A program made the position numbers and the translations under genes. A stretch of 64,000 nt of DNA, taken from Myxococcales bacterium (GTDB lineage Bacteria > Myxococcota_A > Polyangia > Polyangiales > Ga0077539). Within the stretch, counting starts at the first letter, position 1, and every line of letters starts with the position of its first letter. A model generated the notes under the pieces. The model worked only from the letters and a program-made list of their open reading frames with translations. It searched no databases and was not told the origin of the DNA. The stretch spans positions 434,001 through 498,000 of the forward strand of contig JAEUKH010000028.1 in NCBI GenBank assembly GCA_016792845.1, read 5' to 3'. Of the stretch, positions 56,334 to 64,000 are shown piece after piece.

Positions 56334-57152
56334 GTGAGGGGGCGAGAGTTGACACCTGCGCGTACGCTACAAGCCCGCGGTCTGACATGGCGCCCGCGCG
56401 GCGCCGAGGCCCCAGTGCTCTGCGACGTGACCGTGGGCCTTCGCACGGGCGAAATCGTCGGCATTCTCGGCGCAAACGGCGCTGGCAAATCGAGCCTCGT
56501 GCGCTGTTTCGCCGGGCTCTGCACCCCCGACGCGGGCGACGTGACCCTCGACGCGCGCTCGATCGGGGCGCTCCCGCCGCAGGAGCGGGCCCGCGACCTC
56601 GGGTATCTCCCGCAGCGCGAACCGCTCGCCGAGGGCGTCACCGTGCGCGAATACGTCGCCCTCGGGCGCGCCCCATTCACCGGCTGGTTGGGCGTGCTCT
56701 CGGCCGCCGACCAGGCCGCGGTCGACGCCGCCCTCGCGCGGGTCGGTCTCGCCGCGATGGGCCGACGCAACCTCGCGACGCTCTCCGGGGGTGAGCAGCG
56801 CCGGGCGCTCTTTGCGCGCACGCTCTGCCAGGCGCCGCGATTCTGGGTGCTCGATGAGCCGCTCGCGGGCCTCGACCCGGGGCAACAGTGGGCCCTCGCC
56901 GAGACGCTCCGGGCGCTCCGCGACGCGGGGGCGGGAGTGCTTTGGGTGCTCCACGAGCCGGGCTTTGCCGAGCGGTTCTGCGATCGGGTGTGGCTCCTCG
57001 CGGGGGGCAGGGTGACCCACGATTTGCGCGTCCCCGACGGGCTCACGGCCGAGGCGCTCGGCGAGACCTTGGGCGCGGTCTTCGACGATCCGACGTGTCG
57101 CGACGGCCGGCGCGGCTTCGTCACCGTCGGGGCGGCGCTGCGCGGGGGCTAA
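56334..57152 (+). CDS. ABC transporter ATP-binding protein, FecE/BtuD-like
   Basis: 272 residues. Walker A GANGAGKSS, Q-loop-region LPQREPLAEGVTVREYVALGR, signature LSGGEQRRALFAR, Walker B FWVLDEPLAGLDPGQ and switch His in VLHEPGFAERFCDRV. The REYVALGR region places it with ATPases importing siderophores, heme or cobalamin (type II importers). No permease or binding protein is adjacent, so it is an orphan or works with components elsewhere. The GTG start is uncertain; it lies 92 bp from the divergent macA-like start. Confidence 0.85.
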   Translation: MRGRELTPARTLQARGLTWRPRGAEAPVLCDVTVGLRTGEIVGILGANGAGKSSLVRCFAGLCTPDAGDVTLDARSIGALPPQERARDLGYLPQREPLAEGVTVREYVALGRAPFTGWLGVLSAADQAAVDAALARVGLAAMGRRNLATLSGGEQRRALFARTLCQAPRFWVLDEPLAGLDPGQQWALAETLRALRDAGAGVLWVLHEPGFAERFCDRVWLLAGGRVTHDLRVPDGLTAEALGETLGAVFDDPTCRDGRRGFVTVGAALRGG

Positions 57153-57238
57153 ACCAAGGATTCCTTCGTGGGTGCGCGGCGCTTCGTCGAGGGCGCTATG
57201 TTCACCGCGTGGGATCGGAGGTGCCGCCCGAGGCAGAC

Positions 57239-58882
57239 ATGAGCGCGCGTCTGCGTCGTGCCGCTGAGACGATGCACACCGTGCGGCAGAACGTCGCGAG
57301 CGACGCCGAGCTCGCCGCGGTGGCCGATCACATGCGCCAGCTCGGGGCCCTGCGCTGGGCGTGGGCCTTCGGTTTCTTGTTCGACCTCGGGGCGGTGACC
57401 TTGGTTTTCCCCGATGCGCGGTGGGGGTGGGTGCTCGGGTGCCGCGCGCTCGGGGTGCCGATGCAGCCGATGCTGGTGCGGCTCGCGCGCGACCGTCGCG
57501 TGAAGGCCCCGACGGTGGGCCTCTTGACCGTGGCCAACACGATCTACCTCGTGCTCCTCATGGCCCTTCAGGCCGTCGAGCTCGGGGGGCTCCTGAGCCC
57601 GTACGTCTTTCAGATGTTGGTGTTCATGTTCGCGGGGGCCTTGGTGGTCTTCGTGAGGCCCTCGCGCATCGTCGGCATCGTCTCATGCTGGTTCTTCGTG
57701 TGGGTCGCGGTGATGGCCGCGGCGGGCGGCGTGCGCGACGACATCGCGGCGCAGTGGCGCGACCCGCGGGCCCTCGGGCTCTTCGTAGGGTACATGTCGC
57801 TCCTGGCGATCCTCACGGGCGGAGGGCTCCTCTCGGCGTACCGCATCGCGCGGCTCCGTCGCGAGCTCGACGCGGCGAGAAAGCTCGCCGGGTACCGCAT
57901 CAAGATGCGCATCGGCATCGGCGGCATGAACGAAGTCTGGCTCGCGTGGGACGAGCTCAACCACCGCGACGTGGCGCTCAAGATCCTCCGCGGCTCGTCG
58001 ACCACCGAGGCCGTCCGCCGCTTCGAGCGCGAGGCCGCCGCGACCCGGGCGCTCCAGTCGCCGCACACCGTGCGGGTGCTCGATTTCGGCGCCAGCGACG
58101 ACGGCGTGATGTACCTCGCGATGGAGTACCTCGACGGCCTCGACCTCGAAAAGTATGTGCTCGAACATGGGGCGATGCACCCGGGCCGCGCCGTCAACCT
58201 CATGCTCCAGGCCTGCCGGTCGCTCGGCGAGGCCCACGCGCGGGGCATCGTCCATCGCGACATCAAGCCTTCGAACCTCTACATCGTGCGCGCCGACGAC
58301 GGCGACGATCACCTGAAGCTCCTCGATTTCGGCATCGCCCGAGTGGCGAACGGCGACACCCGTCTCACCGCCGAGGGCCACACCCTGGGCACGCCGCACT
58401 TCATGGCCCCCGAGGCCTTTCAGAACGTCGACGTCGACGCCCGGGCCGACCTCTACGGCCTCGGCGCGACGCTCTACTACCTCGTCACGGGGCAGCGCCC
58501 CTTCGAGGGCCTGAGCGGCTGGGTGCTCGCGAGCGCCTCGACCTCACGCGAGCCCACCGCCCCGTCGGCCCTGCGCCCGGGGCTGCCGACGGCCTTCGAC
58601 GTAGTGATCTTGCGGCTCCTCTCGCCCGACCTCGACGCGCGCTTCGCCTCGGTCAAGGCCCTCGAGAGCGCGCTCTTGCCGCTCGCGGCCTTCGAGCCCT
58701 GGCGCCGCGAAGACGCGCAAAAATGGTGGGCGCGCCCGCTGCGGCCTGCGCAGGCGGTGCCGAGCGACGCGCCGACTGCGAATCACCGCGGCTCCCTCGC
58801 GCCGACCCGGCAGGGCACGTCGAACCTCGACGACGCGTTGCAGCCGGTGCCGCACGACTCAGGCAAATTTCGCCCAGAGTGA
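57239..58882 (+). CDS. Ser/Thr kinase with six-helix N-terminal membrane domain
   Basis: 547 residues. About six transmembrane helices in the first 210 residues (LRWAWAFGFLFDLGAVTLVF, LLTVANTIYLVLLMALQAV, YVFQMLVFMFAGALVVFV, IVGIVSCWFFVWVAVMAA, LGLFVGYMSLLAILTGGGLL among them) precede a C-terminal kinase domain: GIGGMNEVWLA (about 225), VALKIL, HRDIKPSNL (H339), DFGIARV, GTPHFMAPE. The membrane-first order is the reverse of the usual kinase-TM-sensor layout; sensing would be through the membrane domain, as in MASE-type cyclases. The ATG at 57239 is preceded by GAGG five bases upstream. The last 24 bp overlap the convergent PLD gene. Confidence 0.9.
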   Translation: MSARLRRAAETMHTVRQNVASDAELAAVADHMRQLGALRWAWAFGFLFDLGAVTLVFPDARWGWVLGCRALGVPMQPMLVRLARDRRVKAPTVGLLTVANTIYLVLLMALQAVELGGLLSPYVFQMLVFMFAGALVVFVRPSRIVGIVSCWFFVWVAVMAAAGGVRDDIAAQWRDPRALGLFVGYMSLLAILTGGGLLSAYRIARLRRELDAARKLAGYRIKMRIGIGGMNEVWLAWDELNHRDVALKILRGSSTTEAVRRFEREAAATRALQSPHTVRVLDFGASDDGVMYLAMEYLDGLDLEKYVLEHGAMHPGRAVNLMLQACRSLGEAHARGIVHRDIKPSNLYIVRADDGDDHLKLLDFGIARVANGDTRLTAEGHTLGTPHFMAPEAFQNVDVDARADLYGLGATLYYLVTGQRPFEGLSGWVLASASTSREPTAPSALRPGLPTAFDVVILRLLSPDLDARFASVKALESALLPLAAFEPWRREDAQKWWARPLRPAQAVPSDAPTANHRGSLAPTRQGTSNLDDALQPVPHDSGKFRPE

Positions 58883-59590
58883 CTCGAACTCGGTCATGAA
58901 GTCGGCCACGAGCCGCGGGTCTTCGGTGACGATGAGGTTCTCTTCGTTGTAGCGGGCGGCCGAGCGCGTCCAGTTGTAGCTGCCGGTGAGCAAGATCTCT
59001 CGGTCAAACACGGCAAATTTGTGGTGCATGTGGGCCTCGGTCTCGTCGACCCTGCACGCGATGCCGAGGCGCCTGAGGCCCTCGATGTCGCTGCCCTCGT
59101 CGTAGGCCTTGTCGTTGTCAGAGATGACGCGAACCTTCACCCCGCGCCGGTGGGCCCGCGCGATCGCGCTGCCGATGCGATCGTCGGTGATGGTGAAGAC
59201 GCACACGTCGGCGGTCGCCGTCACGCGCTCGAAGCACGCGATGATCATGTCGAGGCACGCCTCGCCCGGGCTGAAGCAGGCCACCGAGCGGCCGTCGCGC
59301 TGCTTCTTCGCGGGGGCCTCTTCGCGCTGAGGGGCCGCGGCGAAGCGCGCGAAGAGCGCGGGCGACGTCTGCGCCGCGAGGTCGACGAACCACTTCAAGG
59401 TCGCCTGGGCGTGCGGGTTGTCGTCAGCGTCGCGCAAGACCGCCATGCAGCGGGCCGCGAACTCCTGCACGAAGCGCGCATCGAGCCGCGTCGAAGCGAG
59501 CACCTGCGCGACGAGCGCTCGGGTCGCGTCGGGCACCTTGGGGTCAGCCACGAGGGCCGCGAGACGTTCGTCAATGAGCTTGTTTGCCAC
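58859..59590 (-). CDS. Phospholipase D-like protein with a single HKD motif
   Basis: 243 residues. An N-terminal helical region (about 1-90) precedes one PLD-like domain with H189-x-K191-xxxx-D196 (AHMHHKFAVFDREILLTGSYNWTRSA) and N-terminal elements (CLDMIIACFERVTATADVCVFTITDD). One HKD per chain means it must dimerise, as in Nuc endonuclease and the mitochondrial PLD6/Zucchini group. It has no signal peptide, so a cytoplasmic nuclease or lipid hydrolase is possible. GTG start. Convergent with the kinase, overlapping it by 24 bp, and divergent from the nitrilase gene. Confidence 0.85.
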   Translation of the reverse strand: MANKLIDERLAALVADPKVPDATRALVAQVLASTRLDARFVQEFAARCMAVLRDADDNPHAQATLKWFVDLAAQTSPALFARFAAAPQREEAPAKKQRDGRSVACFSPGEACLDMIIACFERVTATADVCVFTITDDRIGSAIARAHRRGVKVRVISDNDKAYDEGSDIEGLRRLGIACRVDETEAHMHHKFAVFDREILLTGSYNWTRSAARYNEENLIVTEDPRLVADFMTEFESLWAKFA

Positions 59591-59630
59591 GGGGTTTGAC
59601 CCGAAAGTACCACAGCATGGAGACGCCCCA

Positions 59631-60380
59631 GTGAGCCTTCGGGTGGCCGCCGTCGAGCTCCCGCATCGGTACGACGCCGCCGACGCGCAGTGGTCGGCGC
59701 TGGCCGGGTGGATGCGCGCCCGCGCCCACGAGGTCGAGCTCGCGGTGCTCCCCGAGGCGGCGCTGACGGGCTACATCTCGCCCGTGGGGCGCTGCGACCT
59801 CAGCCCCTTCGCCGAGCCTCTCGACGGCCCCACCGTAGACCGCGCCCGGGCGCTGGCCGAGGCCTGCGGCATGGCCCTGGTGTGCCCCTTGATCGAGCGC
59901 GAGGGCGCGCGTTGCTACAACGCCAGCGTCTTGATCGACGCGAAGGGAGTCGTGCGCGGGCGCTACCGAAAGCGGCACCCGTGGTACCCCGAGGCGTGGG
60001 CCGCTCCGGGTGATCTGGGCTCGCCGGTGTGGTCGCTCGGGGGGCTCCGGCTCGGCATCGCGGTCTGCTTCGACCTTCACTTTGTCGAAGAAGACCAAGG
60101 GGCCGCGCTCGGGGCCTGCGACGGTCTGCTCTTCCCGAGCGCGTGGGTCGAAGACGGGCGCGGCGACAGCCGTGGGCCGCGCCTCGGGGGGCTCGCGAAG
60201 CGCTACGGCCTCGCGGTGGTCAACGCCAACTGGGGGCGCGGCGTGCCGCGGGTGCCAGGGCAGGGCGGCTCGCGCATCGTGGGGCCCGCCGGAGCGCCGT
60301 GCGGCGTGTCGCGGGTCGATGCCGAGATTCGTTCTGTCGAGGCCCTGCTCGGGCCGCGAAGCGGTTGCGTTTCAGCGTGA
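59631..60380 (+). CDS. Carbon-nitrogen hydrolase (nitrilase superfamily amidase)
   Basis: 249 residues. The catalytic Glu-Lys-Cys triad is visible: E42 in AVLPEAALTGYIS, K114 in RYRKRHPW and C146 in LGIAVCFDLHF. The alpha-beta-beta-alpha fold is complete and there is no signal peptide. It is likely an amidase acting on a small cytoplasmic amide or omega-amide; the substrate cannot be told. The GTG start has GGAG nine bases upstream. It lies 27 bp before glgB on the same strand, so the two may be co-transcribed, though no metabolic link is evident. Confidence 0.88.
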   Translation: MSLRVAAVELPHRYDAADAQWSALAGWMRARAHEVELAVLPEAALTGYISPVGRCDLSPFAEPLDGPTVDRARALAEACGMALVCPLIEREGARCYNASVLIDAKGVVRGRYRKRHPWYPEAWAAPGDLGSPVWSLGGLRLGIAVCFDLHFVEEDQGAALGACDGLLFPSAWVEDGRGDSRGPRLGGLAKRYGLAVVNANWGRGVPRVPGQGGSRIVGPAGAPCGVSRVDAEIRSVEALLGPRSGCVSA

Positions 60381-60407
60381 GCGGCGCGACCTTCTCGCGG
60401 CTCCGCA

Positions 60408-62627
60408 ATGTCCACCCCGATGCAGCCCTCTCTCGTCGACGCGGCCACCCTTGAGCAGCTCGCGTCGGTGCGTCATCGCGACCCGCACACCGTGCTCGGG
60501 CGTCACCCGGCGGGCCCCGGCGAGGTGGTGTACCGCGCGTGGCGCCCCGAGGCCGTGTCGGTGGCCCTGCGTTGCGCCCCCGGGGCCGAGCTGGTGCCGC
60601 TCGCGGCGTCAGGCCCGTCGGGGATCTTCGAGGCCCGCTTCGACGAGAGCGCGTTGCCGCTGCACCCCGTGGTGGTGTCGACGTACGCCGACGGAGAGAC
60701 CTTCACCGCGGTCGACCCTTGGGGCTTCGCGCCCACGCTCGGGCCGCTCGATTTGCACCTCTTCGCCGAGGGGCGCCATCGCGCGCTGGCCTCGGTGCTC
60801 GGGGCCAACCTGCGCACCCACGACGGCGTCTCGGGGGTCGCCTTCGCGGTGTGGGCGCCGAACGCGGCGCGGGTGAGCGTGGTCGGCGATTTCAACAGCT
60901 GGGACGGGCGCCAGCACCCCATGCGCTGCCTCGGCGAGAGCGGCGTCTGGGAGCTCTTCATCGCCGGTCTCGACAGCGGCGTGAGCTACCAGTTCGAGCT
61001 CATCACCGCCGAGGGCGGGTGGCTCCGAAAGGCCGACCCGCTCGCCAAGACCGCCGCGCTGCGACCGCTCACCCACTCGAAGGTCGCCGCGCCGAGTCGG
61101 CACGTCTGGGGTGACGCGGCGTGGCTCTCAGCCCGCGCGGCCCGCGACCCGCGGCGCAGTCCGATGAGCGTGTACGAGCTCCACCCGGGCTCCTTCGCGC
61201 GCGACGCGTCGGGGCGCTGGCTCGACTGGGAGCGGCTCGCGGCGCGGGTGGTGGCCCACGTCAAGCCGCTCGGGTTCACTCACGTCGAGCTCATGGGCGT
61301 GAGCGAGCACCCCTTTGACGGCAGCTGGGGCTACCAGGTGACGGGCTATTTCGCGCCCACCTCGCGCTTCGGCAGCCCCGATGATTTTCGTGCGTTCGTA
61401 GACCACCTCCATCAGAACGGGCTCGGGGTGATCGTCGATTGGGTGCCGGCCCACTTTCCCAAAGACCCGCACGGGTTGGGCCGATTTGACGGCACGGCGC
61501 TCTACGAGCACGCCGACCCGCGGCAGGGCGAGCACCCCGATTGGGGCACCTGGGTGTTCAACTACGGGCGCAACGAGGTCGCGGGCTTTCTCATCGCCAG
61601 CGCGCGGTACTGGGTCGCAGAGTTTCACGTCGATGGGCTCCGCGTCGACGCCGTCGCCTCGATGCTGTACCTCGATTACTCGCGGGCCGAGAACGAGTGG
61701 GTGCCGAACCGCTTCGGGGGGCGCGAGAACCTCGACGCGATCGCGATGCTCCAGCAGCTCAACACCGTGCTCCACGGCGACTTCGAGGGCATCATGGTGA
61801 TCGCCGAAGAGAGCACCGCGTGGCCCGGCGTCACGCGCCCCGTCTACGCCGGCGGCCTCGGCTTCACGCTCAAGTGGAACATGGGCTGGATGCACGACAC
61901 CCTCGGCTACTTCGCCCGCGACCCCGTGCATCGCCGCTGGCACCACCACGAGCTCACCTTCGGGCTCGTCTACCAATGGAGCGAGCAGTACGTGCTCGCC
62001 CTCAGCCACGACGAGGTCGTTCACCTCAAGCGCTCGCTCGTCGGCAAGATGGCGGGCGACGACTGGCAGCGCCGCGCCAACCTCCGCGCGCTCTACAGCT
62101 GGATGTGGTGCCACCCCGGCAAGAAGCTCTTGTTCATGGGCGGCGAGTTCGGCCAGACCCACGAGTGGGATCACCAGCGCGGCCTCGATTGGGCCGAGCG
62201 CGAGGCGCCCGAGCACCGCGGCATCGAGGCCCTCGTCGGCGACCTCAACGCCCTCTACCAGAGCCACCCCGCGCTCTCGCTGCGCGACGACGACCCGAGC
62301 CATTTTCGCTGGGTCGAGGCCCACGACGCCGACCACGCGGTGTACGCGTTTCTGCGCGAGGGCCCTTCGGGCGAGCAGCTCCTCTGCGTGCTCAACGCCA
62401 CTCCGAATGTGCGCCACGGCTACGCGCTCGGCGTGCCCGCCCCCGGGGTCTGGCACGAGCGGCTCAACTCCGACGCTGCGGCCTACGGCGGCTCGAATGT
62501 CGGCAACCACGGCCGCGTCTTCGCATCGCCGACGCCCTCTCACGGGTTGCCCCACCGCGTGACCCTCACCCTGCCACCCTTAGGCGTCTTGGTGCTCACG
62601 AGCCAGGGCGCGTCGCGAGGCCCATGA
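60408..62627 (+). CDS. glgB: 1,4-alpha-glucan branching enzyme
   Basis: Introduces alpha-1,6 branches into glycogen. 739 residues: an extra N-terminal domain, a carbohydrate-binding module 48 (VAFAVWAPNAARVSVVGDFNSWDGR), the GH13 barrel and an all-beta C-terminal domain. Catalytic Asp414 (GLRVDAVASML), Glu467 (MVIAEESTAW) and the transition-state Asp in LALSHDEVVH are present, with the ELHPGS and VDWVPAHFPKD motifs. ATG 60408 is used; 60420 is possible. Its stop overlaps the start of a Ser/Thr kinase gene (ATGA). No other glycogen genes lie in the window. Confidence 0.96.
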   Translation: MSTPMQPSLVDAATLEQLASVRHRDPHTVLGRHPAGPGEVVYRAWRPEAVSVALRCAPGAELVPLAASGPSGIFEARFDESALPLHPVVVSTYADGETFTAVDPWGFAPTLGPLDLHLFAEGRHRALASVLGANLRTHDGVSGVAFAVWAPNAARVSVVGDFNSWDGRQHPMRCLGESGVWELFIAGLDSGVSYQFELITAEGGWLRKADPLAKTAALRPLTHSKVAAPSRHVWGDAAWLSARAARDPRRSPMSVYELHPGSFARDASGRWLDWERLAARVVAHVKPLGFTHVELMGVSEHPFDGSWGYQVTGYFAPTSRFGSPDDFRAFVDHLHQNGLGVIVDWVPAHFPKDPHGLGRFDGTALYEHADPRQGEHPDWGTWVFNYGRNEVAGFLIASARYWVAEFHVDGLRVDAVASMLYLDYSRAENEWVPNRFGGRENLDAIAMLQQLNTVLHGDFEGIMVIAEESTAWPGVTRPVYAGGLGFTLKWNMGWMHDTLGYFARDPVHRRWHHHELTFGLVYQWSEQYVLALSHDEVVHLKRSLVGKMAGDDWQRRANLRALYSWMWCHPGKKLLFMGGEFGQTHEWDHQRGLDWAEREAPEHRGIEALVGDLNALYQSHPALSLRDDDPSHFRWVEAHDADHAVYAFLREGPSGEQLLCVLNATPNVRHGYALGVPAPGVWHERLNSDAAAYGGSNVGNHGRVFASPTPSHGLPHRVTLTLPPLGVLVLTSQGASRGP

Positions 62628-63997
62628 TCGACCCCAGCACGCCCGGGTTTTGTCGCGGCTGCGGCGCAACGCACCCGCCCGAGACGCCCTTCTGCCCGCG
62701 CTCGGGCAAGCTCCTCGGGGCGGGGCCCTGCGGCACCGTGGTCGATCGGTACAGGGTCGAGTCGCTGCTCGGCGGAGGCGGCATGGGCGCGGTCTATCGC
62801 GCCATCCACGAGGTGTTGCAGCAGCCCGTCGCGCTCAAGCTCTTGCACCCGCAGCTCGCGTCGCGGGCCGACCTGCGCGAGCGCTTCGTGCGTGAAGCGC
62901 GCGCCGCCGCGAGCCTCACCGACCCCCGCGTCGTGCGCGTCACCGACTGCGGCATCACCGCCGACGGCACGGCCTTCCTCGCGATGGAGATCCTCGCTGG
63001 CGAGACCCTCGAAGCCCTGATGGGGCGCGAACGGCCGATGCGCTTCGAGCGCGCCGTGGCGCTCATGACCGAGGTGCTCGGAGCCCTCGGGGCGGCCCAC
63101 GAGAAGGGCATCATTCACCGCGATTTGAAGCCCGCCAACGTCTTCGTCGTGCGCGACGCCGAGGGCCGCGAGTCGGTGAAGCTCCTCGATTTTGGCATCT
63201 CGAAGACCATCGACGCGGTCGACGGCACACCCCTCACGCGCACCGGGCTCCTCGTGGGCACGCCGCTCTACATGGCCCCCGAGCAGGTGCTGAACGCGCG
63301 CAACATCGACCGCCGCGCCGACGTCTACGCGGCCGGGGTGATCCTCTACCAGATGCTCTCGGGGCGGCTCCCGGTCACCGGCCAGGCCACGGCCGAGATC
63401 CTGGTGAAGCTCGTCACTGAGAGCCCGGCGCCGCTCGCCCAGGTGGCGCCGCAGGTGCCTCGACCCCTCGTCGAGGTCGTCGACACGGCCATGGCCCGAG
63501 ACCCCGAGCGCCGCTTCGCCGACGCGAAGGTCTTCGCCCAGGCCCTCCAGAGCGCCCTCGCGAGCGAGACCATGCACGCCATGCAGCGGGTCTCGATGGT
63601 CGAAGCAGTGCAACGCTCGATGGCCCCGTCGCGCGAGGCCCACGCCCAGGCCGCCGCGGGGCTCGCCACCACGGCCCCGCAGACGGCCCCAGGCCCGTCG
63701 ACGATGCCCCTCCAGCCGCCGATGGGCTTCGCCCCCCCGCAACCCTTCCCGGGGCCCGCGCCGTCGCCTCCGCGGGAGCCCGCGAAGGTGCCCATCTGGG
63801 TCTGGATGCTCGCCGGCGCGGTGGGCCTCCTGGCGCTCTTGTGCGTGATCGGGATGCTGGTCGAGGCGCCCGCCGCGAACGGGTCGGAGCAGTCGGGCGA
63901 GGGGCCTCGCGAGTCGCCGACGCCGACGGTGCCGCAGCCGTCGATGGTGCCCACCGCGCCGCCGAGCGCGCAGCCCTCGATGGCGCCGATGCCGTGA
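62624..63997 (+). CDS. Ser/Thr kinase with degenerate zinc ribbon, coupled to glgB
   Basis: 457 residues. The N-terminus is a zinc-ribbon-like segment (CRGCGATHPPETPFCPRSG) with three cysteines; the fourth position is Ser. The kinase domain (about 43-305) has GGGGMGAVYRA, VALKLL, HRDLKPANV (H165), DFGISKT (D189) and GTPLYMAPEQ, all intact. A Pro/Met/Ala-rich linker, one transmembrane helix (about 388-411) and a short Pro/Ser-rich outer tail follow. Translation is coupled to glgB by an ATGA overlap. In Myxococcus xanthus the kinase Pkn4 shares an operon with phosphofructokinase and regulates glycogen use, so GlgB is a plausible partner here. The protein ends three bases before the window edge. 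Confidence 0.93.
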   Translation: MIDPSTPGFCRGCGATHPPETPFCPRSGKLLGAGPCGTVVDRYRVESLLGGGGMGAVYRAIHEVLQQPVALKLLHPQLASRADLRERFVREARAAASLTDPRVVRVTDCGITADGTAFLAMEILAGETLEALMGRERPMRFERAVALMTEVLGALGAAHEKGIIHRDLKPANVFVVRDAEGRESVKLLDFGISKTIDAVDGTPLTRTGLLVGTPLYMAPEQVLNARNIDRRADVYAAGVILYQMLSGRLPVTGQATAEILVKLVTESPAPLAQVAPQVPRPLVEVVDTAMARDPERRFADAKVFAQALQSALASETMHAMQRVSMVEAVQRSMAPSREAHAQAAAGLATTAPQTAPGPSTMPLQPPMGFAPPQPFPGPAPSPPREPAKVPIWVWMLAGAVGLLALLCVIGMLVEAPAANGSEQSGEGPRESPTPTVPQPSMVPTAPPSAQPSMAPMP

Positions 63998-64000
63998 TCG

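Overview
The window is about 64 kb of very GC-rich chromosomal DNA, densely packed with genes. It most likely comes from the phylum Myxococcota, probably a Polyangiales-type lineage. That placement is an inference from content: four eukaryote-like Ser/Thr kinases of different build, lipoproteins made of Asp-Ala-Gly repeats, a protein with a MYXO-CTERM-like tail paired with an outer-membrane barrel, thrombospondin type 3 repeats, a LolA/SecA neighbourhood, and PilT-type motility ATPases. No rRNA, tRNA, CRISPR array, insertion sequence or prophage was seen. The gene set looks like core chromosome with lineage-specific surface and signalling genes mixed in.

Layout. 0-5 kb: 3' part of pnp, then asd, then a translationally coupled pair (MYXO-CTERM-like protein and outer-membrane barrel). 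5-9.7 kb: an SPFH/zinc-ribbon protein divergent from a zinc-ribbon membrane protein (resembling Bacillus YdjI/YdjG), and the radical SAM protein YgiQ. 9.7-15.9 kb: a receptor kinase with an extracellular solute-binding-protein-like sensor, a thrombospondin-3/ricin lipoprotein, a hemolysin III family protein and two small unknowns. 15.9-20.5 kb: recQ, a biotin carboxylase and a glycosyltransferase. 20.5-26.2 kb: an envelope-export neighbourhood (lolA, two paralogous repeat lipoproteins, secA). 26.4-31.5 kb: a membrane protein, a site-2 protease, a TPR/dual cyclic-nucleotide-domain protein, a lipoprotein and a second kinase. 31.5-37.7 kb: an M16 peptidase pair (one active, one lacking the zinc site), glmS and fabH. 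37.8-42 kb: sbcCD. 42.2-46.6 kb: a J-domain/TPR protein, a single-polypeptide PilU-PilT fusion and two small genes. 46.7-49 kb: cydAB. 49-52.7 kb: an MMPL-type lipid exporter with a CDP-alcohol phosphatidyltransferase-GtrA fusion. 53-56.2 kb: a macAB-type efflux operon. 56.3-60.4 kb: an orphan ABC ATPase, a six-helix membrane kinase, a single-HKD phospholipase D-like protein and a nitrilase-family amidase. 60.4-64 kb: glgB overlapping a fourth kinase by four bases.

How the genes fit together. Much of the window builds or exports the envelope (secA, lolA, lipoproteins, fabH, glmS, the phosphatidyltransferase/MMPL pair, macAB) or senses its state (SPFH and zinc-ribbon proteins, site-2 protease, kinases). 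Operons are short and often coupled by ATGA/GTGA overlaps. Convergent neighbours often overlap at their 3' ends.

Most notable: the PilU-PilT fusion, the kinase/solute-binding-protein receptor, the phosphatidyltransferase-GtrA fusion beside an MMPL exporter, the glgB-kinase coupling, two tandem 19-bp palindromes 22 bp apart, and a recurring TA(G/T)NNT element 6-16 nt before start codons that lack a Shine-Dalgarno, which suggests a class of leaderless transcripts.
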